Shown here piece by piece: positions 19,564 through 29,774 of a stretch of DNA of 64,000 nt. The first letter of the stretch is position 1, and each line of letters starts with the position of its first letter. Under the pieces are notes generated by a model. It had not been told where the DNA came from. It made no database searches and saw nothing but the letters and a program-made list of their open reading frames with translations. Source of the stretch: Leucobacter ruminantium (GTDB lineage: Bacteria; Actinomycetota; Actinomycetes; Actinomycetales; Microbacteriaceae); contig NZ_JAGDYL010000010.1 in NCBI RefSeq assembly GCF_017565705.1, positions 52,056 through 116,055 of the forward strand, written 5' to 3'. Position numbers and translations under genes: made by a program.

Positions 19564-20796
19564 CTACTTCAGGAAGTCGGGGATGTCGAGATCCTCGTCG
19601 TCGTCTCCGTCGAAGGCGGGATCGTTGAGCTGCGCCTCGACGGGCGGGTTCGAGAGCACCTCGCCGAACTGGCCCGAGGCGTTCGCGTCGGTGTCGCCGC
19701 GGTTGGCGTTGAAGCCCTTGAAGCCGAGCCCCGTGGCCTCACCGCTCGCGACGGCGGTCGCGGTGGCGGTGGCCTGCGCGGGCACGTCGTCGATGCCCTC
19801 GACGTGGCTGCCGCGGCGCCCGCGCTCGGGTGCGCTGACCTGGGGCGAGGGATCCGAGTCGAAGCCGGCCGCGATGACCGTGACGCGCACCTCGTCGCCG
19901 AGCGTGTCGTCGATGACGGTTCCGAAGATGATGTTGGCCTCGGGGTGCACGACGTCCTGCACGAGCGTCGAGGCCTCGTAGATCTCGCTGAGCGCGAGGT
20001 TCGAGGATCCCTGGATGGACAGCAGCACGCCGTGAGCGCCCTCGACCGAGGCCTCGAGCAGCGGGGAGGCGACCGCGAGCTCGGCGGCCTTGATCGCGCG
20101 GTCCGCGCCTCGCGCGGAGCCGATGCCCATGAGCGCGGCGCCCGCGCCCTGCATGACCGACTTCACATCGGCGAAGTCGAGGTTGATGAGGCCCGGGGTC
20201 GTGATGAGGTCGGTGATGCCCGAGACGCCCGCGAGCAGCACCTGATCGGCGGCGGCGAAGGCCTCGATCATGCTGATGCCGGGCTCGCTGATGTCGAGGA
20301 GGCGGTCGTTGGGCACGACGATGAGGGTGTCGACGGCCTCGCGCAGCGTGTTCACGCCGGTGTCGGCCTGGGCCGCGCGGCGCTTGCCCTCGAAACTGAA
20401 GGGACGGGTGACGACGCCGATGGTCAGCGCGCCGATCGACTTCGCGATGCGTGCGACGACGGGAGCGGCGCCCGTGCCGGTGCCGCCGCCCTCGCCCGCG
20501 GTCACGAAGACCATGTCGGCGCCCGCGAGCGCCTCCTCGATCTCCTCAGCGTGATCCTCGGCGGCGCGGCGGCCGACCTCGGGATCGGCGCCGGCACCGA
20601 GGCCGCGGGTGAGCTCGCGGCCGACGTCGAGCTTGACATCGGCGTCGCTGAGCAGCAGTGCCTGCGCATCGGTATTGACGGCGATGAACTCGACGCCGCG
20701 CAGTCCGAGCTCGATCATGCGGTTGACGGCGTTGACGCCGCCGCCGCCCACGCCCACCACCTTGATGACCGCGAGGTAGTTCTGGTTCGCTGACAC
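19564..20796 (-). CDS. ftsZ: cell division GTPase FtsZ
   Basis: This 410-aa tubulin homologue has the GTP-binding GGGTGTG at 103-109, the N-terminal [15 protein letters not shown] and the T7 synergy loop INLDFADV. After a linker of about 90 residues comes the conserved tail ending DLDIPDFLK, which binds SepF and FtsW. The GTG start has GGAGG upstream. A 12-nt-dyad motif at 20819-20845, similar to one upstream of the second merR gene, suggests FtsR control. It follows ftsQ by 155 bp, so it likely has its own promoter besides cluster read-through. Confidence 0.98.
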   Translation of the reverse strand: MSANQNYLAVIKVVGVGGGGVNAVNRMIELGLRGVEFIAVNTDAQALLLSDADVKLDVGRELTRGLGAGADPEVGRRAAEDHAEEIEEALAGADMVFVTAGEGGGTGTGAAPVVARIAKSIGALTIGVVTRPFSFEGKRRAAQADTGVNTLREAVDTLIVVPNDRLLDISEPGISMIEAFAAADQVLLAGVSGITDLITTPGLINLDFADVKSVMQGAGAALMGIGSARGADRAIKAAELAVASPLLEASVEGAHGVLLSIQGSSNLALSEIYEASTLVQDVVHPEANIIFGTVIDDTLGDEVRVTVIAAGFDSDPSPQVSAPERGRRGSHVEGIDDVPAQATATATAVASGEATGLGFKGFNANRGDTDANASGQFGEVLSNPPVEAQLNDPAFDGDDDEDLDIPDFLK

Positions 20797-20818
20797 GTGG
20801 TTCCTCCACCCCTAAACT

Positions 20819-20845
20819 CTCAACTTCTACTTGAAGTTAAAAGTT
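20819..20845. promoter_or_regulatory. putative FtsR-type operator upstream of ftsZ
   Basis: AACTTC-TACTT-GAAGTT is a perfect 6+6 inverted repeat located 25-45 nt before the ftsZ GTG. CTCAACTT plus ACTT and AAG are shared in register with the sequence at 51310-51335. The A/T-rich block stands out in high-GC surroundings. Confidence 0.55.
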
Positions 20846-20951
20846 AGTATCGCCGTATACGTTTCTTCCTGCCGACCAAACTATGGGGCAAGGCGCGGGC
20901 CGTGCCGCAGACACGCCGAAACCCGCGGCGAACTTTTCTCGCACGGCGGGA

Positions 20952-21983
20952 TCACCGGAAGACGGGCGCCTCCGTCGACGAGACGTCGATGTAGCTCACG
21001 GGCGTGCCGATGGCGGCGAGCGACGCCGACATGGAGTTCAGCACCAGCGCCTTGCGAGCGGTGTTCTCGGAGCCTCCCCACATCACCTCGACGCCGTTCG
21101 CCAGGGTGAGCGTCACGTCTTCGCCGCCGTTCGCCGTCACCGACACGACCTGCGCACGGAGTTCGGCCGGCATGTCGCGCAGGGCGAGCGCGGCCGAATG
21201 GAAGGCCTCGGAGTCGAGGTCGGTGATGCGCCCGCTCGCGAGCGGCGCGCCGGCGGGAGGCTCGGCAGCGCTGCCGACGAGCACGCCGGCGGCGTCGTAC
21301 TGCTTGAACGCCCCGCCGGACTCGATCGACAGCACGGGTACCCGCTCCACGATCCGCACGAGCAGGGTGTCCGGCGGGATCCGCTCGACGCCGTAGCGCT
21401 GGATCAGCGGGAACGGTTCGAGGGCGGCGCGCACCTGCCCCTCGTCGACGAGCGCGAGGGGCGTGCCCTCGAATCGGGCGAGCGCGCGTTCCACGTCGGC
21501 CGTCGCGACCGTCGTAGCGCCCGAGATCTCGATCTTCCGCACCGCCATGACCGGGGTGAACACACCCACCACCACGAAGAGCGCCAGCGCGAGCACGGCG
21601 CTTCCGGCCACGATCCAGATCCGCCTGCGCCGCCTCCCGGCGAAGGAGAACCGGCGGCTCTCCCTGCGCTCCCGCTGCCTGAGCCGCTTCTCGGCCTCTC
21701 GCACGCGCTTCTCCGCCGCGCGCACGGGGTCGACCGCACGCGAAACCGCGAGCAGACCCGCGCGGCGCTCGCGCACCTCGCTCAGGTCGACCGTCGGAGC
21801 GAGGGGGCTCGAGACCTCGGCCCCAGATCCCTCATCGCGCGCGCCCGATCCCTCCGCGGCGCGTGCACCGGGGGCGTCGGGTGTCTCCGATGCCGACCGG
21901 CCCGATTGCGCCGCCCGCGCAGGCTCGGGCCGCTGGGGTTCCGGCCGCTCCGGTCGCCCGTCGAATCCGCTGGGTCGCTTCAT
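20952..21983 (-). CDS. ftsQ: cell division protein FtsQ
   Basis: This 343-aa bitopic protein has a long cytoplasmic N-terminus (about 130 residues, rich in Arg/Pro/Ala), one membrane helix (IVAGSAVLALALFVVVGVFT), then the POTRA domain (VRKIEISGATTVATADVERALARFEGTPL) and the FtsQ beta domain. It links early and late divisome parts. The N-terminal region is longer than in E. coli, as is usual in actinobacteria. It follows murC by 13 bp. Confidence 0.92.
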   Translation of the reverse strand: MKRPSGFDGRPERPEPQRPEPARAAQSGRSASETPDAPGARAAEGSGARDEGSGAEVSSPLAPTVDLSEVRERRAGLLAVSRAVDPVRAAEKRVREAEKRLRQRERRESRRFSFAGRRRRRIWIVAGSAVLALALFVVVGVFTPVMAVRKIEISGATTVATADVERALARFEGTPLALVDEGQVRAALEPFPLIQRYGVERIPPDTLLVRIVERVPVLSIESGGAFKQYDAAGVLVGSAAEPPAGAPLASGRITDLDSEAFHSAALALRDMPAELRAQVVSVTANGGEDVTLTLANGVEVMWGGSENTARKALVLNSMSASLAAIGTPVSYIDVSSTEAPVFR

Positions 21984-21996
21984 CGAGCCCGTCGCC

Positions 21997-23430
21997 TCAC
22001 GAGGCCTGCGGCTCGAAGCGTGCGCGCAGCGCCGATACGAGCTGCGGGATGATCTGGTAGACCGTTCCGCAGCTCATCGTCACGAAGAGGTCGCCCGGGC
22101 GCGCGATCTCGGCCAGGTAGTCGGCCGCATCCTGCCACTCGGGGCGGTAGGCGACCCGCGAGGGATCGGAGAAGTCGTCGGCGACGAGCGCGCCGGTGAC
22201 CCCCTCCACGGGGTCCTCCCGCGCGCCATCGACCGCGAGCACGACCGTGTGGTCGGCGCCCGCCTCGAGCGCATCGGCGAACTCGCGGTGGAACAGGCGC
22301 GTGCGGCTGAAGAGGTGGGGCTGGTGGATCGCGATGACCCGCCCCTCTCCCGCCGCAGCGCGCGCGGATGCGAGGAGGGCGGCGACCTCAGTCGGGTGGT
22401 GCGCGTAATCGTCGTAGACGCGCACTCCCCCGACCTCCGCGTGGAACTCGAAGCGGCGCTTGGTGCCGCCGAACTCCGCGATCGCGGCGAGCGAGCGCTC
22501 GGGGTCGAAGCCGAGTCCGGTGAGCACGGCGAAGGCTCCCACCGCGTTGACCGCGTTGTGGCGCCCGAACACGCCGAGCTGCGCCGCGAAGCGCTTCCCG
22601 TCGACCTCGACCTCGAACCGCACCGGCCCGGAGTCGTCGACCGAGACGATGCGCACGTCGGCGTCCTCCGCCTCTCCGAAGGTGCGGATCGTCGCCGGTA
22701 CGCCGCCGATCGTCTCGGCGATGCGCAGGTCGGTGAGCACCTCCCGCGCTCCCGGGTCGTCCGCGGAGATCACGATCTGCTCGCTCGCGGCGAGCGCGAA
22801 ATCGACGAAGGCCCGCATGAAGTTCTCGCGCGAACCGTAGAAGTCGAGGTGCTCGGGGTCGACGTTCGTGATGAGCGCGACCGCCGTGTCGTAGATGAGG
22901 AACGACTTGTCGCTCTCATCGGCCTCGATCACGAACAGCTCATCATCGCCCGCGCCCGAGGAGGTGCCGAGCGATTCGATGATGCCGCCGTTCACGAACG
23001 AGGGATCGGCGCCGAGCCCCGTGAGGCCCGTCACGATCATGCCCGTCGACGTCGTCTTGCCGTGGGCGCCCGCGACCGAGACGAGGCGCCGGCCCCGCGT
23101 CAGCCAGGCGAGGGCCTGCGATCGGTGCAGCACGGGGATGCCGTGGGCGAGTGCGTACTGGTACTCGGGATTGTCCTGCCACAGCGCACCGGTCACGACG
23201 AGCGTGTCGGCGTCGCCGACGTTCGCGGCGTCGTGACCCACCGCCACGGGGATTCCGAGCTCCTCGAGCGCCTTCGTCGAGTAGTTCGAACCGCGATCGG
23301 ACCCCGTGACCGTCACCCCTGCGCCGTGCAGCATGCGGGCGATGCCGCTCATGCCGGAGCCGCCGATCCCTACGAAGTGCACGCGCCCGAGCTCGTCGGG
23401 GATCTCGAGCTCCAGATCGGGGTAGATCAT
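21997..23430 (-). CDS. murC: UDP-N-acetylmuramate-L-alanine ligase
   Basis: ATG 23430 with AAGGAGG upstream gives 477 aa starting [20 protein letters not shown]. The enzyme adds L-Ala to UDP-MurNAc. [16 protein letters not shown] is the N-terminal nucleotide-binding loop, and the ATP-binding [13 protein letters not shown] identifies the central Mur ligase domain. [23 protein letters not shown] is the MurC-specific block. The frame extends upstream into a shadow of the MFS gene, but the ribosome-binding site and start are clear. Confidence 0.97.
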   Translation of the reverse strand: MIYPDLELEIPDELGRVHFVGIGGSGMSGIARMLHGAGVTVTGSDRGSNYSTKALEELGIPVAVGHDAANVGDADTLVVTGALWQDNPEYQYALAHGIPVLHRSQALAWLTRGRRLVSVAGAHGKTTSTGMIVTGLTGLGADPSFVNGGIIESLGTSSGAGDDELFVIEADESDKSFLIYDTAVALITNVDPEHLDFYGSRENFMRAFVDFALAASEQIVISADDPGAREVLTDLRIAETIGGVPATIRTFGEAEDADVRIVSVDDSGPVRFEVEVDGKRFAAQLGVFGRHNAVNAVGAFAVLTGLGFDPERSLAAIAEFGGTKRRFEFHAEVGGVRVYDDYAHHPTEVAALLASARAAAGEGRVIAIHQPHLFSRTRLFHREFADALEAGADHTVVLAVDGAREDPVEGVTGALVADDFSDPSRVAYRPEWQDAADYLAEIARPGDLFVTMSCGTVYQIIPQLVSALRARFEPQAS

Positions 23431-23510
23431 TCGTCCTCCTTGCGCCGCGATAGACACTCCAGGGTACCGCTCTCGGCTCGGGGCTCGCCGTGCGCCGCAC
23501 GGGCGAGGGA

Positions 23511-24695
23511 TCACGGAGCCTCGCGCACCCGCTCCCGCTCCGGCCGGGGCACGAGCGGCACCGCCGCGAGCGGCGCGGCGGCCGCGATCGCGAGAGCCGC
23601 CGGCACGCCGAGCGCACCGATCAGCGCTCCGACCACCGGCCCGACGGCCGCCGCCGCGAGGAACTGCCCGGTGTTCTGGATGCCGAGGGCCCGCCCGGCC
23701 CACCCGGGGCCCGCGATCTCGGCGACCGCGGTGAAGGCGAGCCCGTTGTCGGCGACGCTCACGCAGCTCGCGACGAGATAGGCCGCTGCGGCGGGCACGC
23801 CCCAACCGGCCCAGCCGAACGCGGCGGCGAGCGCGAGCACCGCCACACCGGCCACCGCGATCCGCCGCAGCGGGCGCAGCCGGGATCCCTCGCGGTCGCT
23901 CCACACGCCGACGGCGATGCGCCCTGCCGCCCCCGCGAACTGGGAGGCCGCGACGAGGGATCCGGCCGCCAGCGCGCTCCATCCGAAACCGACCGTGAAC
24001 CAGACGAGCCCGAAGGTCGACAGTGCGAACTGCGGCACGACGAGCAGCACCGACACCGCGTGGATGCGGACGAGCGTGCTCGAGGCGCGGTACGGGTTGC
24101 CCGTAGCTGCGACGGCCGCCCGCGAGGGCCTGGCCGGGTCGCGCACGACGATCGCACAGACCGCGAGGCTCGCGGCGGCGAGCGCGCCGCCCAGCCAGAG
24201 CGCGGCCCCGATCCCTCCCGCGGCTGCGAGCGGCGGCACCGCGAGCGCGGCGACCGCCATGCCGAGGGGCTGGCAGGTCTGCCTGATGCCCATCGCGAGA
24301 CCGCGCCGCTCCGCCGGGAACCAGCCCGTGATGAGGCGCCCGCTCGCACTGTTCGTGCAGGCCGACAGCGCGCCGCTCGCGACGAGCGCGAGGCCGAGCG
24401 CCGCGAAGCCGTGCACCGCGGTCGACGCGGCGACGGCGAGCACGGTGAGTGCGAGGCCGACCAGGATCACGCGCCGTTCGCCGAAGCGGTCGGTGGCCGC
24501 GCCCCACACCACGAGGGAGAGCACGAGACCCAGGTTCGGGGCTCCGGCGAGCAGGCCGGCGGCGGCGAGGCTCAGTCCCTCCTGCTCGTGCAGGTGAGGG
24601 ATCAAGAAGGCCGGCGTCGCGGCGACGACGGTCGTCGCGGCCTGGGCCGCGACCATCGCGGCCAGCATCAGCCACAGGCGGATGGGAACGGACAT
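23511..24695 (-). CDS. MFS transporter inserted between murG and murC
   Basis: ATG 24695 gives 394 aa ([20 protein letters not shown]) with about 12 hydrophobic helices. The MFS signature between helices 2 and 3 is [12 protein letters not shown], and a charged loop [16 protein letters not shown] is seen. The substrate is not evident. Dcw clusters usually run murG-murC directly, so this gene is an insertion. It is on the same strand, 180 bp after murG's start-distal end is not involved, and it leaves 80 bp before murC, which keeps its own strong ribosome-binding site. Base composition is as GC-rich as the neighbours. Confidence 0.88.
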   Translation of the reverse strand: MSVPIRLWLMLAAMVAAQAATTVVAATPAFLIPHLHEQEGLSLAAAGLLAGAPNLGLVLSLVVWGAATDRFGERRVILVGLALTVLAVAASTAVHGFAALGLALVASGALSACTNSASGRLITGWFPAERRGLAMGIRQTCQPLGMAVAALAVPPLAAAGGIGAALWLGGALAAASLAVCAIVVRDPARPSRAAVAATGNPYRASSTLVRIHAVSVLLVVPQFALSTFGLVWFTVGFGWSALAAGSLVAASQFAGAAGRIAVGVWSDREGSRLRPLRRIAVAGVAVLALAAAFGWAGWGVPAAAAYLVASCVSVADNGLAFTAVAEIAGPGWAGRALGIQNTGQFLAAAAVGPVVGALIGALGVPAALAIAAAAPLAAVPLVPRPERERVREAP

Positions 24696-24875
24696 GAGGG
24701 TGGTCTCCGGTCTACGGGTTCGATGACCGGCATGGCGACGGCGCCGCTGACAGGGCGCCGGTCGGCTCACACCCTGCCGCGGCTCCGAAGCAGGAGGTTC
24801 CGTGGCATAGAGACGATGCTACCGCACGCGGACCATCGCAGTCGCCGACCCGCGTTCGCTGCGACGGCGCACGGA

Positions 24876-25949
24876 TCAGGCGTCGAGGGCCTCGCGCACC
24901 AGATCGAGCAGCCGTTCGGTGCCGTCGAGGGATCCGGCCGAGCGTGCCCGCGCGCTCATGTCGGCGAGCCGGGCGTCATCGCCCAGCAGCGGCAGCAGCG
25001 TGCCGTGCACCCACTCGGGGGTGAGCTCGCCGTCCTCGACGAGCAGCGCGCCTCCCGCCTGCACATCGGCGGCCGCGTTGAAGCGCTGCTCGCCGTTGCC
25101 GTGGCTGTAGGGCACGAAGACGGCCGGGATGCCGAGACCCGCGATCTCGCTCACCGTCGTCGAGCCCGCGCGCGAGACGACCAGGTCGCAGGCGGCGAAG
25201 GCGAGGTCCATGCGGTCGCAGTACGGGATCACCGTGTAGCCGTCGACACCGGGATCCTCGACCTCGGTGAGACCGCCCCACACGTGCAGCACCTGCGCGC
25301 CCGAGGCGACGATCTCGGCTGCGGAGCCGGAGATGCCGCGGTTGATCGCGCGCGCCCCGAGGGATCCCCCGGTCACGAGCAGCGTGCGCCGCTCGGGGTC
25401 CAGCCCGAAGTGCTCGCGGGACTCCGCGCGCAGAGCCTCGCGGTCGAGCCCCGTGATCTCGGGTCGCAGCGGCATACCGGTGACCCGGGCGCCGCGAATC
25501 GGGGTACCGGGGAAGGTCACCGCGACGTACGGGGTCGACCGTGCGCCCAGCTTGTTCGCCATGCCGGGCTTCGCGTTGGCCTCGTGGATGACGACGGGCA
25601 CACCCTCCTTCGCTCCTGCGCGGTAGGCCGGCGCCGAGGCGTAGCCGCCGAAGCCGACCACGACGTCGACGCCGCGCTCGCGGATGAGGGATCGCGTCTG
25701 CCGCACCGCGCGGGCGAAGCGGGCCGGGAAGCGCAGCGCTGCGAGGTTCGGGCGGCGCGGGAAGGGCAGGCGCTCGATGGTCACGAGTTCGTAGCCGCGC
25801 TCGGGCACGAGCCTCGCCTCGAGCCCCTCGCGCGTACCGAGCACGACGATGCCGGCTTCGGGCTCCTGCTCCCGGATCAGGTCTGCGAGCGCCAGGAGCG
25901 GGTTCACGTGGCCGGCGGTTCCGCCGCCGGCGAGCAGGTAGGTGGTCAT
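24876..25949 (-). CDS. murG: undecaprenyl-PP-MurNAc-pentapeptide N-acetylglucosaminyltransferase
   Basis: ATG 25949 gives 357 aa starting MTTYLLAGGGTAGHVNPLLA, the MurG G-loop. It transfers GlcNAc onto lipid I to make lipid II at the inner membrane face. GGYASAPAYRAG, VIHEANAKPGMANKLG and the C-terminal SRAGSTTVSEIAGLGIPAVFVPY are GT28 family motifs. It lies 11 bp after ftsW. Confidence 0.96.
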   Translation of the reverse strand: MTTYLLAGGGTAGHVNPLLALADLIREQEPEAGIVVLGTREGLEARLVPERGYELVTIERLPFPRRPNLAALRFPARFARAVRQTRSLIRERGVDVVVGFGGYASAPAYRAGAKEGVPVVIHEANAKPGMANKLGARSTPYVAVTFPGTPIRGARVTGMPLRPEITGLDREALRAESREHFGLDPERRTLLVTGGSLGARAINRGISGSAAEIVASGAQVLHVWGGLTEVEDPGVDGYTVIPYCDRMDLAFAACDLVVSRAGSTTVSEIAGLGIPAVFVPYSHGNGEQRFNAAADVQAGGALLVEDGELTPEWVHGTLLPLLGDDARLADMSARARSAGSLDGTERLLDLVREALDA

Positions 25950-25960
25950 GTCGGGTCCCT

Positions 25961-27169
25961 TCAGGCGCCCGCGGCGCCGATCTCCTCCTGGTACCGCGTC
26001 GCGTCGCGCGCGATCGAGATGACGACCCCGATCGCGACGAGGCACGCGATGAGCGCGGTGCCGCCAGCGCTGATGAGCGGCAGCGGCACGCCCAGCACCG
26101 GCAGGATGCCGATGACGACGCCGATGTTCACGAACGCCTGGCCGATGATCCAGACGAGCACACCGCCGACCACGGCCCTGCCGAAGCGATCCCTCGCCCG
26201 CGAGATCACCCGCAGCATCAGCACCGCCAGCACCACGAACAGCACGATCACGAGCAGCGCGCCGATGAGGCCGAGCTCCTCGCCGATGATCGCGAAGATG
26301 TAGTCGTTGTCGGCGGCGGGCAGCCACGACCACTTCGCCTTCGACCCGCCGAGGCCGACGCCGAAGAGACCGCCGCCCGCGAGCGCCCAGAGGCCGTGGA
26401 GCGGCTGCCAGCCGAGTCCGCTGTAGTCCTCGTTGCCGCCCGCGTGGCCGAAGAGCCGGTTCAGGCGGTTCTGGCTCGTGACGACGAAGAAGAACACGGC
26501 GAGCAGACCGCCGAGCGCGACCACGCCGAGCGTCTTCCAGCTGATCCCGCCGAAGTACATGGCCCCGATGACCAGGGCGGCCATGATCATGGTCGTGCCG
26601 AGGTCGCGACCGAGCAGCACGAGGCCGAGCACCACCACGGCCCCGGGCACGATCACCGGAACGATCTCGTGGCGCATCTGTCCGAGCAGCGACTCCTTCT
26701 TCCACAGCACCGCGCCGATCCACACGACGAGCGCGAGCTTCAACGCCTCGGACGGCTGGGCGCCGATGCCGCCGATCTGGATCCAGTTGCGGTTGCCGTA
26801 CACCTCGACGCCGAGCGGGGTGAACACGAGCAGCTGCAGGAAGATGCCGATCGCGAGCAGCACCCAGGCCCATCTCTTCCAGAAGGAGATGGGCATGGCG
26901 GCCGCGATGAGCATGAGAGGGATGCCGATGACCGCGAACGTGGCCTGGCGCCAGAAGCCGCCGAAGAAGCCCTGATCGTCGAGGTACGAGGTGATCGACG
27001 ACGACGAGAGCACCATGATCAGGCCGAAGCCCACCAGCAGCAGCGTGATCGCGTAGAGGCCCACGACCGTGCGGTCGGAGGAGGCCCCGGGCAGACCGCC
27101 GAGACGGATCCTGGCCTGGCCCGGAGCGCGCCCCGAGGGCTCGTTCGAATCGGGCGCCACACCGCTCAC
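25961..27169 (-). CDS. ftsW: SEDS peptidoglycan polymerase FtsW
   Basis: The 402-aa protein has about ten membrane helices of the RodA/FtsW/SpoVE family. Signatures are the NRNWIQIGG and QPSEALKLA blocks, GSKAKWSWLPAADNDYIFA and GVPLPLISAGGTAL. It polymerises glycan strands together with the class B PBP encoded at 32789. The ATG overlaps the murD stop by 4 bp. Confidence 0.96.
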   Translation of the reverse strand: MSGVAPDSNEPSGRAPGQARIRLGGLPGASSDRTVVGLYAITLLLVGFGLIMVLSSSSITSYLDDQGFFGGFWRQATFAVIGIPLMLIAAAMPISFWKRWAWVLLAIGIFLQLLVFTPLGVEVYGNRNWIQIGGIGAQPSEALKLALVVWIGAVLWKKESLLGQMRHEIVPVIVPGAVVVLGLVLLGRDLGTTMIMAALVIGAMYFGGISWKTLGVVALGGLLAVFFFVVTSQNRLNRLFGHAGGNEDYSGLGWQPLHGLWALAGGGLFGVGLGGSKAKWSWLPAADNDYIFAIIGEELGLIGALLVIVLFVVLAVLMLRVISRARDRFGRAVVGGVLVWIIGQAFVNIGVVIGILPVLGVPLPLISAGGTALIACLVAIGVVISIARDATRYQEEIGAAGA

Positions 27170-28677
27170 CCCAGTTCGCGCACGGCCGCCTGGAACTGGC
27201 GGCCTCGATCCGGATAGTCCCTGAACTGGTCCATGGAGGCGGCCGCAGGCGCGAGCAGCACGGTGTCGCCCGGCTGCGCGAGCGATGCCGCGGCGCGCAC
27301 GGCCTCGGTCATCACGAGGCCCGCCGCCCCCTCGGGCACGTCCTCACGCTCCTCCGACCGCGGCACGACCTCGACGCGCGGAACATCGGTTGCTTCGCGC
27401 TCGAGCGCCGCGAGCACCTCCGCCCGCTCGGCGCCGATCACGACGACACCGCGCAGGCGGCGCGCGTGCTCGCGCACGAGCTCGCCGATGTCGACGCCCT
27501 TCAGCAGGCCCCCGACGATCCAGACGACGTTCTGCATCGCGCGGAGCGACGCATCGGCCGCGTGCGCGTTGGTCGCCTTCGAATCGTCGATGTACTCGAC
27601 CCCGCCGACCGCGCCGAGCCGCTGGGCACGGTGCCGGTCGGGCTGGAAGCTCAGCACCGCCTGCGCGATCTCGCCGGGCTCGACGCCCCGCGATCGAGCC
27701 AGCGCACTCGCCGCGAGCACGTTCTGCACCATGTGCGGCGCCGCGATGCCGCGATCCGCGAGCTCGGCCACGGTGACCAGCTCGTATGCCTCCGTGTGCC
27801 GCTCGGCGTGGAAGCCCCGGTCGACCAGGATGCCCTCGACCACGCCGAAGCCGCTCGGCGGTGGCGAGTCGAGGCCGAAGCTGACGGCCCTCGCCCCCTC
27901 GATCACGTCGGCCTCCTCGACCATGCGCTCGGTCTCGAGGTCGGCGCGGTTGTAGACGCACGCCACCTGGGTGTGCTCGTACACCTTCGCCTTCGCGGCC
28001 CAGTACGCCTCGGCGCCCCCGTGCCAGTCGAGGTGGTCGTCGGCGAAGTTCAGGCAGGCGCTCGCGTACGGCGAGACGGCGCCGACGCCCGTGCCGAGCC
28101 GCTCGAGCTGGAAGCTCGACAGCTCGACCACGATCACGTCGTAGCCCTGCGGGTCGCGCAGGGCGTCGAGGATGGGTACGCCGATGTTGCCCGCGGGCAC
28201 CGCACGGAGCCCTCCTGCGAGGAGCATGTGCGCGGTCAGCTGCGTGGTCGTCGTCTTGCCGTTGGTGCCGGTGATGCAGATCCAGTCGGCGATGCGCTCC
28301 GTCTTGTCGCGCAGCCGCCAGCCGAGCTCGATGTCGCCCCACACGGGGATCCCGCGCTCCGCTGCCCACGAGGTGAGCGGGTGATCCGGCCGGTAACCGG
28401 GAGAGACGACGACGAGATCCGGGCCGAAGGCCGCGAGATCGCCGAGCTGCTCCGGATTCGACGGCGCGCAGAAGCGCTCGGCGCCGATGACGTCGAGCAG
28501 GCGCTCGCGATCGACGTCGGGGGAGCCGTAGATGACGCGCACCCGCGAACCGAGCTCCACGAGCGTGTCGGCCACCGAGAAACCGGTCACCCCGAGGCCG
28601 AGCACCGCGACGCGCAGCCCGCTCCAGTCGTCGTGCCAGCTGCCGAGCGCGAGCACCCGATCCCTCGTTCCGTTCAT
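27166..28677 (-). CDS. murD: UDP-N-acetylmuramoylalanine-D-glutamate ligase
   Basis: ATG 28677 gives 503 aa. The N-terminus has GLRVAVLGLGVTGFSVADTL, the ATP site is CITGTNGKTTTTQLTAHML, and YIDDSKATNAHAADASLRAM is the MurD signature near the C-terminus. It adds D-Glu to UDP-MurNAc-L-Ala. The protein is somewhat longer than the E. coli enzyme (438 aa), with the extra residues spread in loops. It is followed by ftsW with a 4-bp overlap and lies 11 bp after mraY. Confidence 0.96.
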   Translation of the reverse strand: MNGTRDRVLALGSWHDDWSGLRVAVLGLGVTGFSVADTLVELGSRVRVIYGSPDVDRERLLDVIGAERFCAPSNPEQLGDLAAFGPDLVVVSPGYRPDHPLTSWAAERGIPVWGDIELGWRLRDKTERIADWICITGTNGKTTTTQLTAHMLLAGGLRAVPAGNIGVPILDALRDPQGYDVIVVELSSFQLERLGTGVGAVSPYASACLNFADDHLDWHGGAEAYWAAKAKVYEHTQVACVYNRADLETERMVEEADVIEGARAVSFGLDSPPPSGFGVVEGILVDRGFHAERHTEAYELVTVAELADRGIAAPHMVQNVLAASALARSRGVEPGEIAQAVLSFQPDRHRAQRLGAVGGVEYIDDSKATNAHAADASLRAMQNVVWIVGGLLKGVDIGELVREHARRLRGVVVIGAERAEVLAALEREATDVPRVEVVPRSEEREDVPEGAAGLVMTEAVRAAASLAQPGDTVLLAPAAASMDQFRDYPDRGRQFQAAVRELG

Positions 28678-28688
28678 GCCGTCCCCCG

Positions 28689-29774
28689 TCACTGCTGCAG
28701 CAGCCATTCGCCGTAGAAGGCGCCGACGCCCACGATCACGAAGAAGCCGGCGACCAGCCAGAACCGCACCACGACCGTGACCTCGTGCCACCCCTTCAAC
28801 TCGAAGTGGTGGTGGATCGGGCTCATCAGGAAGATCCGCTTTCCCTTCGTCACCTTGAAGTAGAGGCGCTGCAGGATCACCGACCCGGTCTCGATGATGA
28901 AGAGGCCGCCGATCAGCAGGAGCAGCAGCTCCGTGCGGGTGAGGATCGCGAGCGCCGCGATCGCACCGCCGATCGCCATCGACCCGGTGTCGCCCATGAA
29001 GACCTGGGCCGGATTCGTGTTCCACCACAGGAAGCCCGCGAGACCGCCGAGGAACGCGGCCGAGACCACGGCGAGGTCCATCGGATCCCGCACCACGTAG
29101 CATCCGGGCTCACCCGCGGTCGTGGCGCAGCTCTGCGCCGACTGCCAGAAGCCCATCACCAGGTAGGCGCCGAACGCGAAGATCGCCGCGCCCGCCGCGA
29201 GGCCGTCGAGACCGTCGGTCACGTTCACCGCGTTGGTCGTGGACGTGACGATCAGCACGACCCAGAGCACGATGAGGGCAGTGCCGACGACGGCGCCGGC
29301 CGCCATGAAGTCGAAGGGCAGGTCGCGGAAGACAGAGATGCGGGTCGAGACCGGCGTGACGCCGGCGTCGTTCGCGAAGCGGAGACCGAGCAGCGCGAAG
29401 GCGACCGCGATGGCCACCTGACCGACGATCTTGGCCCAGCCGTTGAGACCCGCGGAGTTCTGCAGCCGCGCCTTCATGAAGTCGTCGACGAAGCCGACGA
29501 GGCCCGCCCCGAGCGCCATCAGGATCACGAGCAGGGCCGAGGGGCTCGGCGTCTCGCCCATCACGAACTTGCCCGCGAAATAGGCGAGGATCGACCCCGA
29601 CAGGAAGATCAGCCCGCCCATCGTCGGCGTGCCGCGCTTGACCTCGTGCTCCTTCGGACCGTCGACGCGGATCGGCTGCCCCCAGCGGAGCCGGTTGAAC
29701 ACGCGCACGAAGACGGGGGTCAGCAGCAGCGAGTAGAGCAGCGAGAGACCGCCCGCGATGAGAAGGGCGATCAC
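28689..29774 (-). CDS. mraY: phospho-MurNAc-pentapeptide translocase
   Basis: The 361-aa integral membrane protein forms lipid I from UDP-MurNAc-pentapeptide and undecaprenyl phosphate. It has about ten helices. [34 protein letters not shown] and [13 protein letters not shown] (the HHH motif) are active-site blocks. Its ATG overlaps the murF TGA by 4 bp. Confidence 0.97.
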   Translation of the reverse strand: MIALLIAGGLSLLYSLLLTPVFVRVFNRLRWGQPIRVDGPKEHEVKRGTPTMGGLIFLSGSILAYFAGKFVMGETPSPSALLVILMALGAGLVGFVDDFMKARLQNSAGLNGWAKIVGQVAIAVAFALLGLRFANDAGVTPVSTRISVFRDLPFDFMAAGAVVGTALIVLWVVLIVTSTTNAVNVTDGLDGLAAGAAIFAFGAYLVMGFWQSAQSCATTAGEPGCYVVRDPMDLAVVSAAFLGGLAGFLWWNTNPAQVFMGDTGSMAIGGAIAALAILTRTELLLLLIGGLFIIETGSVILQRLYFKVTKGKRIFLMSPIHHHFELKGWHEVTVVVRFWLVAGFFVIVGVGAFYGEWLLQQ

